DNA from: Beroe forskalii
Taxonomy: Eukaryota; Ctenophora; Nuda; Beroida; Beroidae
Assembly: GCA_011033025.1 (NCBI GenBank)
Contig: WFMF01000087.1
Location: 1-64,000, forward strand
Length of the DNA stretch: 64,000 nucleotides
Reading direction: 5' to 3'
The notes beneath the pieces were generated by a model. The model saw nothing but the letters and a program-made list of their open reading frames with translations. It was not told the origin of the DNA and made no database searches. Every line of letters begins with the position of its first letter. The first letter of the stretch is position 1. Shown piece by piece: positions 47,130 through 58,660 of this stretch. Made by a program: the position numbers and the translations under genes.

Positions 47130-48150
47130 TATGATAAATTATCAAACACCTGCCCATTCGTGTAATAGAAACACCTGCCCTCACACACACTCGATAAATT
47201 AAACTCTTGCGTGTGACAGTGTGTGAGGAAGTTGAATTGCAACTGAAATTACAATTTCAAGGTTTTGCAAATCGTTAAACTGTGTGTAAGATTATAAACA
47301 AAATTCATGAATTTAGACTTAGATATCAGAAAAGCGTGGCGTTAAAAGTCACCACAATATCACACCGTACTGCAATATCAACACGTCCCTCCCAGTTTTA
47401 TAGTTAATTTTATCCATTTTGTCATAATATACAATATTGATCCTTAAATTAAGCTTGAATACAAACTGAGTTCAAACTGAAGGACAATAAAAAGGCCTTC
47501 ATTTCAATTGATGACTGTTTATTTAACCCATGAACTTCGAGTGCTTATGATACAGGCTGCTCTTTGCTATGTATGCCTGTCAGACGTTGTCTGAGCCCCT
47601 CGCCTTCGGCTGCAAAAACATCTGACATTGATTGATTGTTGACGAAAGTGTCGTGCGAAATAAAATACTTAAATTGTCCTACCCTAAATCCAACCCCTTC
47701 TATAATCCCTTCAAATCGGTAGAAAAAATTCAAGCTAAGACACATATTTCAGTCTTTTTCAGGGTTTGACTTTGACTCTGAGGTTGATTTCAGTGCTACT
47801 GCTTCGTCATAATTTGAAATTCTTTTGTCACGGAATTTGAAAAAGAAGGCTCTCGTTCACATGGTTTATGGGAGTCGAGCAGTAGTTGTTGCCAAAACTC
47901 TTGCGATTGACAAAATGGTCAAAATCAAAGCACCACAACCACTCGTCGGAAGTCGTCGTAAAGAATTAGAAACAACTTCACAATCATCACCTTTGCATGC
48001 TTAAGAATGAGTACAACTATTTATAGTACAAGTAAAAACAAGTTTTATTAAATGGAAAATCTAAAATTATAATAGTTTTTTACAATGTCAGATTTGAAAT
48101 AATGAGTTACAGACCAGTTCTCCCATTTTCACAATAAACAATATCACTAG
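47130..48150. other. Non-coding; one GC hairpin repeat
   Basis: No gene was recognised. 47568-47628 carries GTCAGACGTTGTCTGAGCCC and CTCGCCTTCGGC, related to the words at 40160-40310 and 41358-41402. Confidence 0.4.
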
Positions 48151-48727
48151 CAGCCAGAGGCGTAGCAAAGGGACCATCCAGAATGAAAAACTTAAAGGAC
48201 GTCCGCAATGTGAATGAGGGGGGAGGGGGAGTCTGGTCAATGCGGAATTTTGCGGACATAGGGGGCGAGGGGGTGTTTGGCCAAATGCAGACGTCCGCAG
48301 TTCATGGAAATTTTGGTTGATTTGACAGCTATTTCACCAGAAAATCGTGAAATAAGGTCAAAGGTGCCTAAAATTGATGACTGAATAGATTTTTTGGGAA
48401 AATGCGGACGTCCTGGGGGGGGGGGGGAAGAAGGTTTTTCGGGAATACGGACAAGGGGGGAGGGAGGGGGGAAGAAGGGTTTTCGGGAATACGGACAAGG
48501 GGGAGGGAGGGGTCTAGAATGACCGAAATTTTGCAGACATCCTTTAAGTTTATGGATGGCCCCAAAGGAGGCGGCGAGTTACACTTACATTGATACCTAT
48601 TGATAATTTTCATTTTGCTGGGCTCAATGAATTCTAGCAATCTAGCCTCAATAAAATTTTCACAGTCTGTCCAAAACAGGGGGAGGCAGCTGCCTGTGTC
48701 CCATTCCCCCTGGCTACGCCCCTGATA
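48151..48727. mobile_element. TIR element (AGGCGTAGC termini) enclosing MITE M1 copy 2
   Basis: The left end CAGCCAGAGGCGTAGC and the right end GGCTACGCCCCTG are inverted relatives of a terminal sequence common among invertebrate MITEs (CAGGGGCGTAGCCAG type). Nested inside at 48170-48563 is a copy of M1 (termini GGACCATCCA and TGGATGGCCCC, with G-rich tandem duplication GGGAATACGGACAAGGGGG). Confidence 0.6.
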
Positions 48728-49154
48728 CAGAGTCTCACTCCAAACGCTCCTCGCGTGCTCACACTCACAGTCGGAGCCATTTTAATGCAAATGTACATTT
48801 AATTTTCACTGACTCTTGGCTAGCGACCCCAAATCAGTTAAATAAATTTACAATCACATCATGGGACGTAGAACTTTTTTGGAAGTTGATTTTTTTATGT
48901 TATTGCATTTGCACATTGATAACTGCTGTGTACACATCTATTCAGCAACAGATCGAAAGGGTGGTACGAGGGTTAGTAGAATTAGAAAGGGCCAAGATGT
49001 GCAGCTTTTTTTAAAAATAATCTATTGCATTTGTTCCCAATTGCCATCCCCACCACTAGAGATAGATGGGAAAATTTTACCGAAGGAAAAACTCGAGCCT
49101 TGGGACTTCACTTGCATCATTTCGACGAGCGTCCTTTGAGTTTGACTAATATGA
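48728..49154. other. Non-coding
   Basis: No supported gene. On the minus strand ATGGCTCCGACT is followed by a GTGAGT donor-like site (about 48767-48782), but no partner exon was found. Confidence 0.35.
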
Positions 49155-49298
49155 TTACACTTGGGTGTGAGACTTTCGGTTGCATAAGGCCATGATAGCC
49201 AAGATGATTAGGAGAATGGAGAAAAACGCTAAGCCCACAAATAAAATAAGGATTATTTCGGAAGTGGAGTCACACTCACTTACCGCATCCCATATTAT
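49155..49298 (-). CDS. Possible C-terminal exon of a single-pass membrane protein
   Basis: A 47-codon minus-strand frame runs from a candidate acceptor (CTGATACAG) to a stop at 49155. It has a short acidic lead (SECDSTSE), a ~23-residue hydrophobic segment (IILILFVGLAFFSILLIILA) and a short basic tail (CNRKSHTQV). That is the layout of a type I membrane protein's last exon. No upstream exon was identified between here and the zinc-finger gene, so the call is tentative. The ending TQV could be a PDZ ligand if real. Confidence 0.35.
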   Translation of the reverse strand: MIWDAVSECDSTSEIILILFVGLAFFSILLIILAIMALCNRKSHTQV

Positions 49299-50183
49299 CT
49301 GTATCAGTTACTTATACCTATCAACTTTAACCTAATAAGTAGATCAATGGGCTTACAGATTAAATTAATTAAATCTTAAAAACTAAATCATTTAATATAT
49401 GTTTCATCAATATTCAATATTCATATATAAGAATTAGATGGTCTCCCGGTCCAAATAATGCATTTTGGCCGGTCCAATACGTCTGTGTGTAGGAATGAAA
49501 AAACTTACACGAAATTCATTATTTCAGGAAGCAAACGAAGTATGAAAACATACGTATTCTCAGCAACGTATAGGCGTGTGTTCTAAAAAGTTCAAATCAC
49601 TTCAACTCTAGAGTTCGGTGATACTTATCATAACACTTGTACAACAGCACACTCATCAATTAAACAAATCATTAAGCTAGCACAGTTCGAAACTTTATGG
49701 CCTATCAATTAAATCATTTCCAGTCTGATGAGCAGCCCCTAGCAACTTGGCTTTAAAGTCCAAGCTCAATTTAATAGCTATTTCGGTTAGAATAATTGAA
49801 ATTCCGGTTACTGTCACTACGCAGCGCAGACAGTCATGTCTTTTCCAGCAGTTCTGATGATGACTGGCGCAAAGAATGTTTCAAAACAATTGTCTTAGAC
49901 CTGCGTCCAGCTTTCTATTATCGTTATAAACGTGTACACCTCCACCCATTCAATGATTGAGTTCTCATGAAAGTACATGTATGATAGAAGTTCTATAAGC
50001 AGACATTCATACAGTAAACATCAACAATTAACTGGAACCAATCCGTAGAATTCACAATCCACCGCACCACATGACACTCTCTCCACGACTGTTAGAATCA
50101 GCGCACACCAGCTCCTCTCATCAAGTTCATATTTATATTGTTCGCACATAAAACATATTTCCTTGTGTTTGACTAGGTATGTG
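49299..50183. other. Non-coding; 3' flank of the zinc-finger gene
   Basis: AT-rich; no gene or repeat was recognised. Confidence 0.35.
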
Positions 50184-52385
50184 TTAGGTGTTGTCCGGAT
50201 CTCGGAGTCCGGGCGGCGGTCTGCTGTACATGTTCCGGTTCCGGGGGAAGGTGTTGGAGTAGCCGGAGGAGGTACGGAGGCCGGGGGGTCCGGAGCGGTA
50301 CGTGCTGCTCGGCTGGTAGGACGACTCACCGCCCTCGCTGAGGGAGCTGAGGAATTGGTTGGAGTGCACCATCGACTGGGGGGAGAGAGGGGGTTAGCGC
50401 TGCTTTCATGAGTAGTGAATTTGATGAATGCTTGTAACAAAAAATGGCTGAATTCGACAGGAAAAAGTGGAGTGGAATGAACAGCTAATTGAAAATTTAA
50501 ATCACCAGTCCCCAAATAGAGATTGGAGGGGGACAAAGGGCGGCCAATTAGCGAGTGAATTGATCATAAATGCGCACGCTTATTGGTCAGTTATAACTAG
50601 AACTGTGGGTAAGCTAAAACGCCGTCGCATTATTAAGATATCGAACTCACGGAGTTGTTTTATAACGATATCAAACTTACGGAGTTGTTGGCACATTCGT
50701 CGTAGGACGGTGTCTTGACGCAGTGGATGCTGAACTTGAGGTGGGTCATGAGGTACTCCTTGTATACGAATATCTGACCGCACCGCGGACACCGGTATTT
50801 GAACTCTCCGTGGGGCACCTGACGAATGAAAATGAGGCGAAAACTGTAGCCTTAAAATAAGTTAAAGGTAAAATATTGGGGAAATATTAGAGTATTTAGA
50901 AGGAAATTTTAGATCAACATTCAACAGGTTTTAAAACAAGAAGTTATGGAGTTTAGTAAAATAGTGCTTGGAAGAAATTTTGAGGATGGAATTGTTCAGA
51001 TATTGCAAGGAGAAACCTGTGCCATATGTCGGTTCAGGCTTCCTTTCTGACTGAAGAGTTTGCCGCAGTCCTTGCATTTGTACTTCTTCTCACCAGCGTG
51101 CATTGTGTCTCGGTGTATTCGGAGATCAGCGGACCTGGAATGGGGAGGGTCAAGGTTTAGACTAAATTAGGATGTAGAGAAAAGTGATAGGCACAGAAAA
51201 TGTACGGCAAAGTCACTGGAAACGTGACTTAAATAGACATTTCTAATTAAAATCTTGTAAAATGTGAAAACAAATTATGGCAGGCATCTGGACAAAAATC
51301 AGCAAAGACAACAAGAAATTCCTCAAATTAACCTGGTGAAGGGGTCGTTGCATTTCTCGCAGATGTACTTCTTGCGCCCACTGCCGCCCACCGAGGGCGA
51401 GGAGGCAGACCTCCGTCTGCCGCGCTGCTGCCGCGCCCATGTGGTCCAGGTGGGGTTGGAGAGGAGGTTCAACTTGTTGGTGGGCATTTGCTGGTAAACC
51501 TGAGGGGGTTAGGAGGGTTAGAGAGTAGGTTCAACTTGTTGGTGGGCATCTGCTGGTAAACCTGGGGGGTTATGAGGGTTGGTTCAACTTGTTGGTGGGC
51601 ATTTGCTGGCCAACCTGGGGGGTTATGAGGGTTGGGGAGGAAGTTTAACTTGTTGGTGGGCATTTGCTGGTAAACCTGGGGGTTAGAGAGGAAGTTCAAC
51701 TTGTTGGTGGGCATTTGCTGGTAAACCTGGGGGTATGAGGGTTAGAGAGGAGGTTCAACTTGTTGGTGGGCATTTGCTGGTAAACCTGGGGGTATGAGGG
51801 TTAGAGAGGAAGTTCAACTTGTTGGTAGGCATTGAAACCGGGTGGGAAGGGCAATGAGGGTTAGAAAAAAGGCAGTGTCAGAGTAAATGAAGTGACCATG
51901 AATTTATGCTTCATGGGATGATTATTTAGATGGTATTGCGTTTTAAATGTGGGTGCAAAGACCTCAATAAAGATCGCGAAGACCTACTTACATCTGTTTT
52001 AGATTTAGGTGACCTTGGAGCTCGATCCTTTTTGACATCATACTTGTTGTCAATGTCCTTCCCAACAGTAACCTGGGATATTATAGAAGTTAGATAAGCC
52101 CACGAAGAAGCATCCATTCAAGAGAAATATAGAAGCGTCCAAAAGCATTACTGGAATTAATTACCCTAAATTCGGGGATAAAAGTTTCTTCATAAAAGCT
52201 GAGTATGACCAAACCTCGCTAGCGATATCAGGAGTCTCATCAAGGTTGTTATTATGGAACGTTCTATCCCCTCCGAAGTTGGAATGGTACTGATCGTCCG
52301 ACAGTTCGTCGTCGTCATCTAACCGAGACCGGGTGTGATCGGCTGGGTCTCGGAAGTGGTCATCGTAGTTCATAGCAGACAACAT
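50184..52385 (-). CDS. Three-finger C2H2 zinc-finger protein, six exons
   Basis: Exons 52215-52385, 51992-52072, 51333-51499, 51017-51134, 50681-50818 and 50184-50375 join in frame to 288 residues. The N-terminal half is acidic (DDDDELSDD) and then basic. Three C2H2 fingers follow: C131-C134-H147-H152, C160-C163-H176-H182 and C189-C192-H205-H211. The linkers HAGEKKYK and HGEFKYR are close to the usual TGEKPY linker. A Ser/Tyr/Pro/Arg-rich tail ends the protein. The exon pattern splits finger 1 between exons 3 and 4. It is presumably a nuclear DNA-binding factor; the orthologous family is not recognised. Oddities are a tandem array of exon 3's acceptor (51466-51835) and a duplicated exon 5 donor (CAACTCCGTRAGTT at about 50650 and 50680). 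An acceptor-like GTTGTAG just before the start codon suggests a 5' UTR intron. Confidence 0.75.
51466..51835 (-). repeat. Minisatellite made of a 3' splice site plus exon start
   Basis: On the minus strand each 45-60 bp unit reads pyrimidine/C-rich sequence, CCCAG, then GTTTACCAGCAAATGCCCAC and CAACAAGTTGAAC. This is exactly the acceptor and first ~35 bases of exon 3 of the zinc-finger gene. There are about six full units and one partial; the one nearest the fingers (51466-51501) is the exon used in the gene model. Units differ by small indels, so only some combinations would stay in frame. Confidence 0.75.
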
Positions 52386-53493
52386 TCCTACAACACGGAG
52401 GGATTGTTAGATATGAAGTTCGGCAATTATTCGTGAGGTGAGTGGACAAACTACAAAGCATCATCCCGGCCTTTGTCAGTAGAAAATTCAGGTTATTCTT
52501 GATGTGATACGATATTAACATCAGTGAAAGCTAAACATTTGACGAAAGTGCTGATGTATGAAGATTTATCGGCTGATTCTCGCAAAAAGTAAGGTGTTAG
52601 GTACATGTCATGCAATGAAATTTCCTAATCTTGATTGAAAGCAGCACTACGAAAGCGTATAAACGTACGTGCGCGCTGAGTTGTAGCTGTTCACATTGAG
52701 TATTCATACAGAAAATAGGCAAATTTTAGTGCTGAAATTGTGTGCTTTTGCGCGGCGTAAAACACAAAAAGTTCTAAAAACAATGCTACATTAATGATTA
52801 AGAGAGAACCGAAAAGAGATTGCGACATTTTAACGGGATACCTGATCATTGAATAGTGTTCAAGCAATTGGCAAGCATCAGGCATCAACTCGATAGCAGG
52901 TGCCTATGTAAATTGTGATACATCATGCAATCGCCATTCGGTATTATCCAATCGAAAACGTTGACAATGTCACACCCTTTTGACTCCTCAAACCTTGAAT
53001 AACATAATTTAAAATGAATTGATAACTGAAAATATTGAAAATGAAAGAATAAAACGCAAGTAAAGCAAACTAAAACGTCCGCATTACGGAAAAAAACCAT
53101 AGGTACATAAATTTTGAATTTTCCAATATTGAAAATATTACAAAATAGAATTAAGGTGTTTCAATATGATGTATCCTTGTCGTAAAATATAAAAATCAAA
53201 AACATCTTCTTAAGCTTCTGATAAAAAATCATAGGCACAACACCAAAAAATAGGCGAGAGAAATAAACTTAAATACATCCTTCTTTCATCCATGCGTCAC
53301 AAAAATATATTTGAAAATTGAGATTATTATGTAAAAACTGAATGTAAAACCAAATAACCAAAAAACATTATCGAAGTGTTTTCGAAACTATCATTATCAA
53401 TAACTTACCCTGCTATTCCCCGTTTTCGATACCATTTACACCTAACCTCTTAACCTAAGGTTATAAACCTCATTAGAAACCTCAATAGAAACC
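52386..53493. other. Non-coding between zinc-finger gene and PGK
   Basis: AT-rich; no gene or repeat recognised. The left part should contain the zinc-finger gene's 5' region and the right part PGK's 3' UTR. The tandem CATTAGAAACCTCAATAGAA / AACCTCACTGAGG sequence near 53470-53500 is a short duplication at the PGK stop. Confidence 0.4.
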
Positions 53494-53993
53494 TCACTGA
53501 GGTTTCTCAGCCAGAGCCGTCACTCCCGGCAACTCCTTTCCCTCCAGCAACTCCAAACTAGCCCCGCCCCCCGTGCTAACATGAGAGAACTTGTCAGCAC
53601 TGCTGAACTTCTCAGCACAGGTGGCTGTGTCCCCGCCCCCTACGATGCTGACACACCCCCGCTCTGTCGCGCACACCACGCTCTCCAACACTCCACGTGT
53701 TCCCGCCGCAAAGTTATCGAACTCGAACACGCCCATCGGACCGTTCCACAGTACGGTACGGGCCCGAGACACGGCTTCTGAGAACAGCTTGACACTGGCG
53801 GGGCCGATGTCGAGGCCGATGTGTCCGGGCGAAATACCCTCTTCTCTGGTACGGGTTGTGGCGGGGACATCGGCCGAAAAGGCGGATCCTTCCTTGTAAT
53901 CTAGTGGAAGGTGGATCTTCACCCCTTTCTCAGCTGCTTTCGTCATGATGTCTTGGATTATCTTACTGCCTTCTTCATCGTATAGGGAGTTGC
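53494..53993 (-). CDS. PGK: Phosphoglycerate kinase, last exon (partial)
   Basis: The exon starts at a CAATTACAG acceptor (codon split after one base) and ends with a stop at 53494, encoding the last ~165 residues. PGK transfers phosphate between 1,3-bisphosphoglycerate and ADP in cytosolic glycolysis. Matching family blocks are NSLYDEEGSKIIQDIM, GHIGLDIGPASVK, VLWNGPMGVFEFDNFA, the nucleotide-binding IVGGGDTATC and the near-terminal HVSTGGGASLELLEGKELPG. No frame break is seen. The N-terminal ~60% of the enzyme was not found between 53994 and 64000, so upstream exons are either outside the window beyond a >10 kb intron or absent. The segment from Met at 54054 to the acceptor is intron read-through. 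Confidence 0.9.
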
Positions 53994-55354
53994 CTGTAAT
54001 TGACATGTTAAAGACTTCTGACATGACAAGCCTGATGCCATTAATGACATTCATTTAGCGTCTAAATCTAATGAAAAGACCGACATGCATAATCATATTT
54101 GCAATTAAATGCTGGCATAACAAAGACATGAGGTTTGTTTAGTGTGAATGACTATTGCATAAATGAATCGACCGAAGTTGTACCCTTTCTTAACTTCTTG
54201 AGATCATAGATTTAAAAGAAGTGCAGTTAGAAAAAAATTGGCAAAATTGTACACAATACTACAAATTACAATAGTTATTTCAGAAGCATGTAATCAGAGA
54301 ATAGCAATGCCATAGAACGGCGTTTTATAATGCTCCATTAAAAGTCTGTGACAAGTATAGAAAATATATAGCAATTTCAAAATTTAATATACAAACATTT
54401 TAAAATACAGACATTTCAAAATAGGGGGGGGGGTCCATCGGCCAACGGCATTCGGCCATTTTTAGACGGTTGGCCATTTTTTTATTTTTAATGTTTACCG
54501 CCCTTAGGGGGAGGGGGGTCCAATCAAAAAACTCCCAGAGAGAAAGTTGCTTGCAATAGTTCTAAGAACACATCTGAGTACATATTTTGAAGACACTAAT
54601 ATCGAAATCACAAAACTTATTTTCGTACAGTCTGGTACTTTCAGCAACCATAGATCAGGATCATCCTACTGTTAACATCTCAATAGGTTCACCAAGAGGT
54701 ATTGATTATGTTCCAGTGGCCGGGAAAGTACTGGAGTGCTTGAAAGGAAAATATCCTTAATCTTACTACTTATAATTCTTCATCATATATATAATATATA
54801 TATCTGTCTGTCCGGGTTTCCTTATATATATAACGGGTCATATTATATTCTGACACCACTCGGTACCCAATCAAGCAAGAATTTACAAGAATTTTTACAA
54901 GAATTTTTACAAGAATTTTAAAATATAATTTGTGACAAAAGCAATGTCATTCAAATCACACACAAGTCAGTAGCTTATGTTAAACGGAGATGATATTGTG
55001 ATTTGATGATGTGTTATGGTGATGGAATTGATTTGATGCGGAGTCATCAATGTACTGATTCGAGGAAGAAAAAGGATACAAAAAGGGGTTCACAATTTGA
55101 AATACTTGAAGGATCTAGATGAGATTGGGGATTATAATGCGGGCACGTACCAAAGAGCCAACAGAGAGATGCTGAAGAGAAATAAGAACTGATGAGAGCT
55201 GAGGTAACAGGAGTAATGGTGCAGCATGACGATGAACGGAATGTTCATGCCAGTGACGTTTGACACCACTCGAAAATAAGACATCACATAAGGAAGTTGG
55301 TAGACTAAATTAAAATATGACCTCACGATAAAAAGTTCAGTACTACAGTACTTA
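53994..55354. other. Non-coding upstream of PGK exon
   Basis: No PGK exon or other gene was recognised. The stretch includes a G run with CGGCCAACGGCATTCGGCCA words at about 54424-54470, and an (AC)AAGAATTTTT short tandem repeat at about 54880-54918. Confidence 0.4.
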
Positions 55355-57675
55355 AAAACTGCCTTTTTTCGCCCCTTATTGGGCGACTGGGCGTAGATGT
55401 CTCATGGGTGGTCGAATAGAAGTGTATCTGGTCATAAATTATTCGCCTGAAACCACTGAACCAATGATATTCGCCAGTTTTCCTTTGTTTCCTGTAAAAT
55501 CCAAAAAACCCTATTTTACCTCTCAAAACATTGATCCATGCGTGTCTTCATTTCTGAGGCACCCAAGATCCGAAATCAAAAAAGCTTTGGCCGATTGAGC
55601 TGAAAATTTGCACGCCATCCATGGACGACCTAAGAAAGACATACCATACTTCAGAATCCCGAAATCAGCCATTTTCTGTCTGTTATGGGGGGTTAAAATC
55701 GCGTTTTTCGGCTTAAAAACTGCCTTTTTCGCCCCTTATTGGGCGTAGATGTCTCATGGGTGGTCAAATAGAAATGTATCTGGTCATAAATTATGCGCCT
55801 GAAACCACTGAACCAATGATAATCGCCAGTTTTCCTTTCTTTTCCTGTAAAATCCAAAAAACCCTATTTTTACCTCTCAAAACAGTGATCCAGGACATTC
55901 TTCATTTCTGAGGCACCCAAGATCCGAAATCGAAAAGCTCTGGCCGATTGAGCTGAAAATTTGCAAGCCATCCATGGACGACCTAAGAAAGACATACCAT
56001 ACTTCAGAATCCCGAAATCAGCCATTTTCTGTCTGTTATGGGGGGTTGAAATCGCATTTTTGGGCTTGAAAACTGCCTTTTTTCGCCCCTTATTGAGCGT
56101 AGATGTCTAATGGGTGCTCAAATAGAAGTGTATCTGGTCATAAATTATTCGCCTGAAACCACTGAACCAATGATATTCGCCAGTTTTCCTTTGTTTTCCT
56201 GTAAAATCCAAAAATACCCTATTTTTACCTCTCAAAACAGTGATACAGGCCGGTCTTCATTTCTGAGGCACCCAAGATCCGAAATCGAAAAGCTTTGGCT
56301 GATTGGGCTGAAAATTTGCACGCCATCCATGGACGACCTAAGAAAGACATATCATACTTCAGAATCCCGAAATCAGCCATTTTCTGTCTGTTATGGGGGG
56401 TTAAAATCGCGTTTTTCGGCTTAAAAACTGCCTTTTTCGCCCCTTATTGGGCGTAGATGTCTCATGGGTGGTCAAATAGAAGTGTATCTGGTCATAAATT
56501 ATGTGCCTGAAACCACTGAACCAATGATATTCGCCAGTTTTCCTTTGTTTTCCTGTAAAATCCAAAAAACCCTATTTTTAAGTTTTTACCTCTCAAAACA
56601 GTGATCCAGGACGTTCTTCATTTCTGAGGCACCCAAGATCCGAAATCGAAAAGCTTTGGCCGATTGAACTGAAAATTTGCACGCCATCCATGGACGACCT
56701 AAGAAAGACATACCATACTTCAGAATCCCGAAATCAGCCATTTTTTGTCTGTTATGGGGGTTAAAATCGCGTTTTTGGCTTAAAAATGCCTTTTTCGCCC
56801 CTTATTGGGCGTAGATGTCTCATGGGTGGTCAAATAGAAGTATTCTGGTCATAAATTATGCGCCTGAAACCACTGAACCAATGATATTCGCCAGTTTTCC
56901 TTGTTTTCCTGTAAAACCAAAAACCCTATTTTACCTCTCAAAACAGTGATCCAGGACGTTCTTCATTTCTGAGGCACCCAAGATCCGAAATCGAAAAGCT
57001 TTGGCCGATTGAGCTGAAAATTTGCACGCCATCCATGGACGACCTAAGAAAGACATACCATACTTCAGAATCCTGAAATCAGCCATTTTTCTGTCTGTTA
57101 TGGGGGTTAAAATCGCATTTTGGGCTTAAAACTGCCTTTTTCGCCCCTTATTGGGCGTAGATGTCTCATGGGTGGTCAAATAGAAGTGTATCTGGTCATA
57201 AATTATGCCTGAAACCACTGAACCAATGATATTCGCCAGTTTTGTTTTCCTGTAAAACCAAAAAACCCTTATTTACCTCTCAAAACAGTGATCCAGGACG
57301 TTCTTCATTTCTGAGGCACCAAGATCCGAAATCGAAAAGCTTTGGCCGATTGAGCTGAAAATTTGCACGCCATCCATGGACGACCTAAGAAAGACATACC
57401 ATACTTCAGAATCCCGAAATCAGCCATTTTCTGTCTGTTATGGGGGTTAAAATCGCGTTTTCGGCTTAAAACTGCCTTTTTCGCCCCTTATTGGGCGATG
57501 TCTCATGGGTGGTCAAATAGAAGTGTATCTGGTCATAAATTATGTGCCTGAAACCACTGAACCAATGATATTCCAGTTTTCCTTTGTTTTCCTGTAAAAT
57601 CCAAAAACCCTATTTTTATTTTACCTCTCAAAACAGTGATCCAGACGTCTTTCATTTCTGAGGCACCCAAGATCC
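55355..57675. repeat. Satellite array, ~355-bp unit, about 6.5 copies
   Basis: Units begin near 55363, 55721, 56079, 56428, 56787, 57133 and 57474. Each carries CGCCCCTTATTGGGCGTAGA, CTGGTCATAAATTATGCGCC, GAGGCACCCAAGATCCGAAA and ACGCCATCCATGGACGACCT. Copies differ by single-base indels. Frames of 60-100 codons inside are shared artefacts. The array ends abruptly at GATCCG (about 57675) in a different minisatellite. Confidence 0.9.
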
Positions 57676-57990
57676 GCCCTGATACCCCCTCCACTAAACA
57701 CCCCCCACTGATACACCCCCTTTCCTACAAACCCCTCCCACTGATACCCTCCACTGATACCCTCCACTGATACACCTCCACTGATACACTCTGCACTGTT
57801 ACACCCTCCACTGATACACCTTCACTGATACACCCTCCACTGATACACCCTCCACTGATACTCCTCCACTGATACACCCTCACTGACACACCCCTCCACT
57901 GATACACCTCCACTGATACACTCTCCACTGATACACCCTCCACTGATACACCTCCACTGATACACCCTCCTGATACACCCTTCTCTGGAG
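57676..57990. repeat. Minisatellite of CACTGATACACCCTC units
   Basis: Tandem ~14-16 bp units (CCACTGATACACCCT and length variants), about 20 copies. The minus-strand frame gives VSVEGVSVE-type peptides by repetition only. Confidence 0.9.
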
Positions 57991-58111
57991 CGTGTATCAG
58001 CTTTACCCTGCAGGTCCTTAGAAATTGAACAATGGTCAATCAGCTGCGTGCGAGTTGACTGTTAACTCGCGTGCTGATGATAGAATTTGAGTGATTGATC
58101 CCTGTTCCCAG

Positions 58112-58585
58112 ATCGCAGACTGTTTCCAACAGTGGAGGTAAGGTCGATCAGTCCTCCCAGTTTATGGTGTCAGAGACTGTAGAAGAATCAGCCTCCTTCT
58201 CTCATTCATACGGGACATCCATTACCGTCGGAACCGAATTCGAGGCAGGCATCCCTGACTTGGTCGAGCAAAAAGTTTCAACGTCAATCACAGCTTCCGC
58301 TGATTTCTCGTTGGTTCGGACACCACAGTGTCCAAGACTCTTTCATCGACCTTCAACTGCGTGGCCCCACCTCACACTGATGTGACCTGCAAAGCGTTCG
58401 TCCAGAAGTACCATGCCAAAGTTCCGTACACCCAAACGTGGACGCACAAAGTGCACAAGTGCTCCTGTGAGAGTGGAGGGGTATTCAACGAAGTCGGAGC
58501 GACGGACATGGTCCTGAAAATAAACGGAAAGGTGCAAGACGACGCTGGCAAAACCTCATCTTCTGGCGGATTCCGAAAGAAATAA
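58112..58585 (+). pseudogene. Aerolysin/natterin-like pore-forming domain exon with a frame break
   Basis: After a TGTTCCCAG acceptor (58110-58111) the plus strand encodes a Ser/Thr/Val-rich, beta-strand-like segment. It has the texture of the aerolysin/natterin membrane-insertion region: alternating polar/hydrophobic residues, and a conserved-looking IPDL-type turn followed by a hydrophobic/Ser strand. The first frame fails at about 58305-58330. A second frame continues the same kind of sequence, including a VPYTQTW strand, to a stop at 58583-58585. The break is equivalent to a one-base change and could be a sequencing slip or a true disabling mutation. Such proteins are beta-pore formers found as venoms, defence factors and endogenous proteins of animals. 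Upstream exons were not found. Family assignment is by pattern only. Confidence 0.45.
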
Positions 58586-58604
58586 GTGAATATGAGAATA
58601 ACTG

Positions 58605-58660
58605 GTAATTTAGTTAGTTCCTTATTTAGTTAGTTCCTTATTTAGTTAGTTCCTTATTTA
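58605..58660. repeat. 16-bp tandem repeat, three copies
   Basis: Three copies of TTTAGTTAGTTCCTTA follow the stop of the aerolysin-like exon, probably within its 3' UTR. Confidence 0.85.

Noticed and set aside
48767-48782. Minus-strand ATGGCTCCGACT followed by a GTGAGT donor-like site
   Set aside because: Too short to support, with no partner exon.
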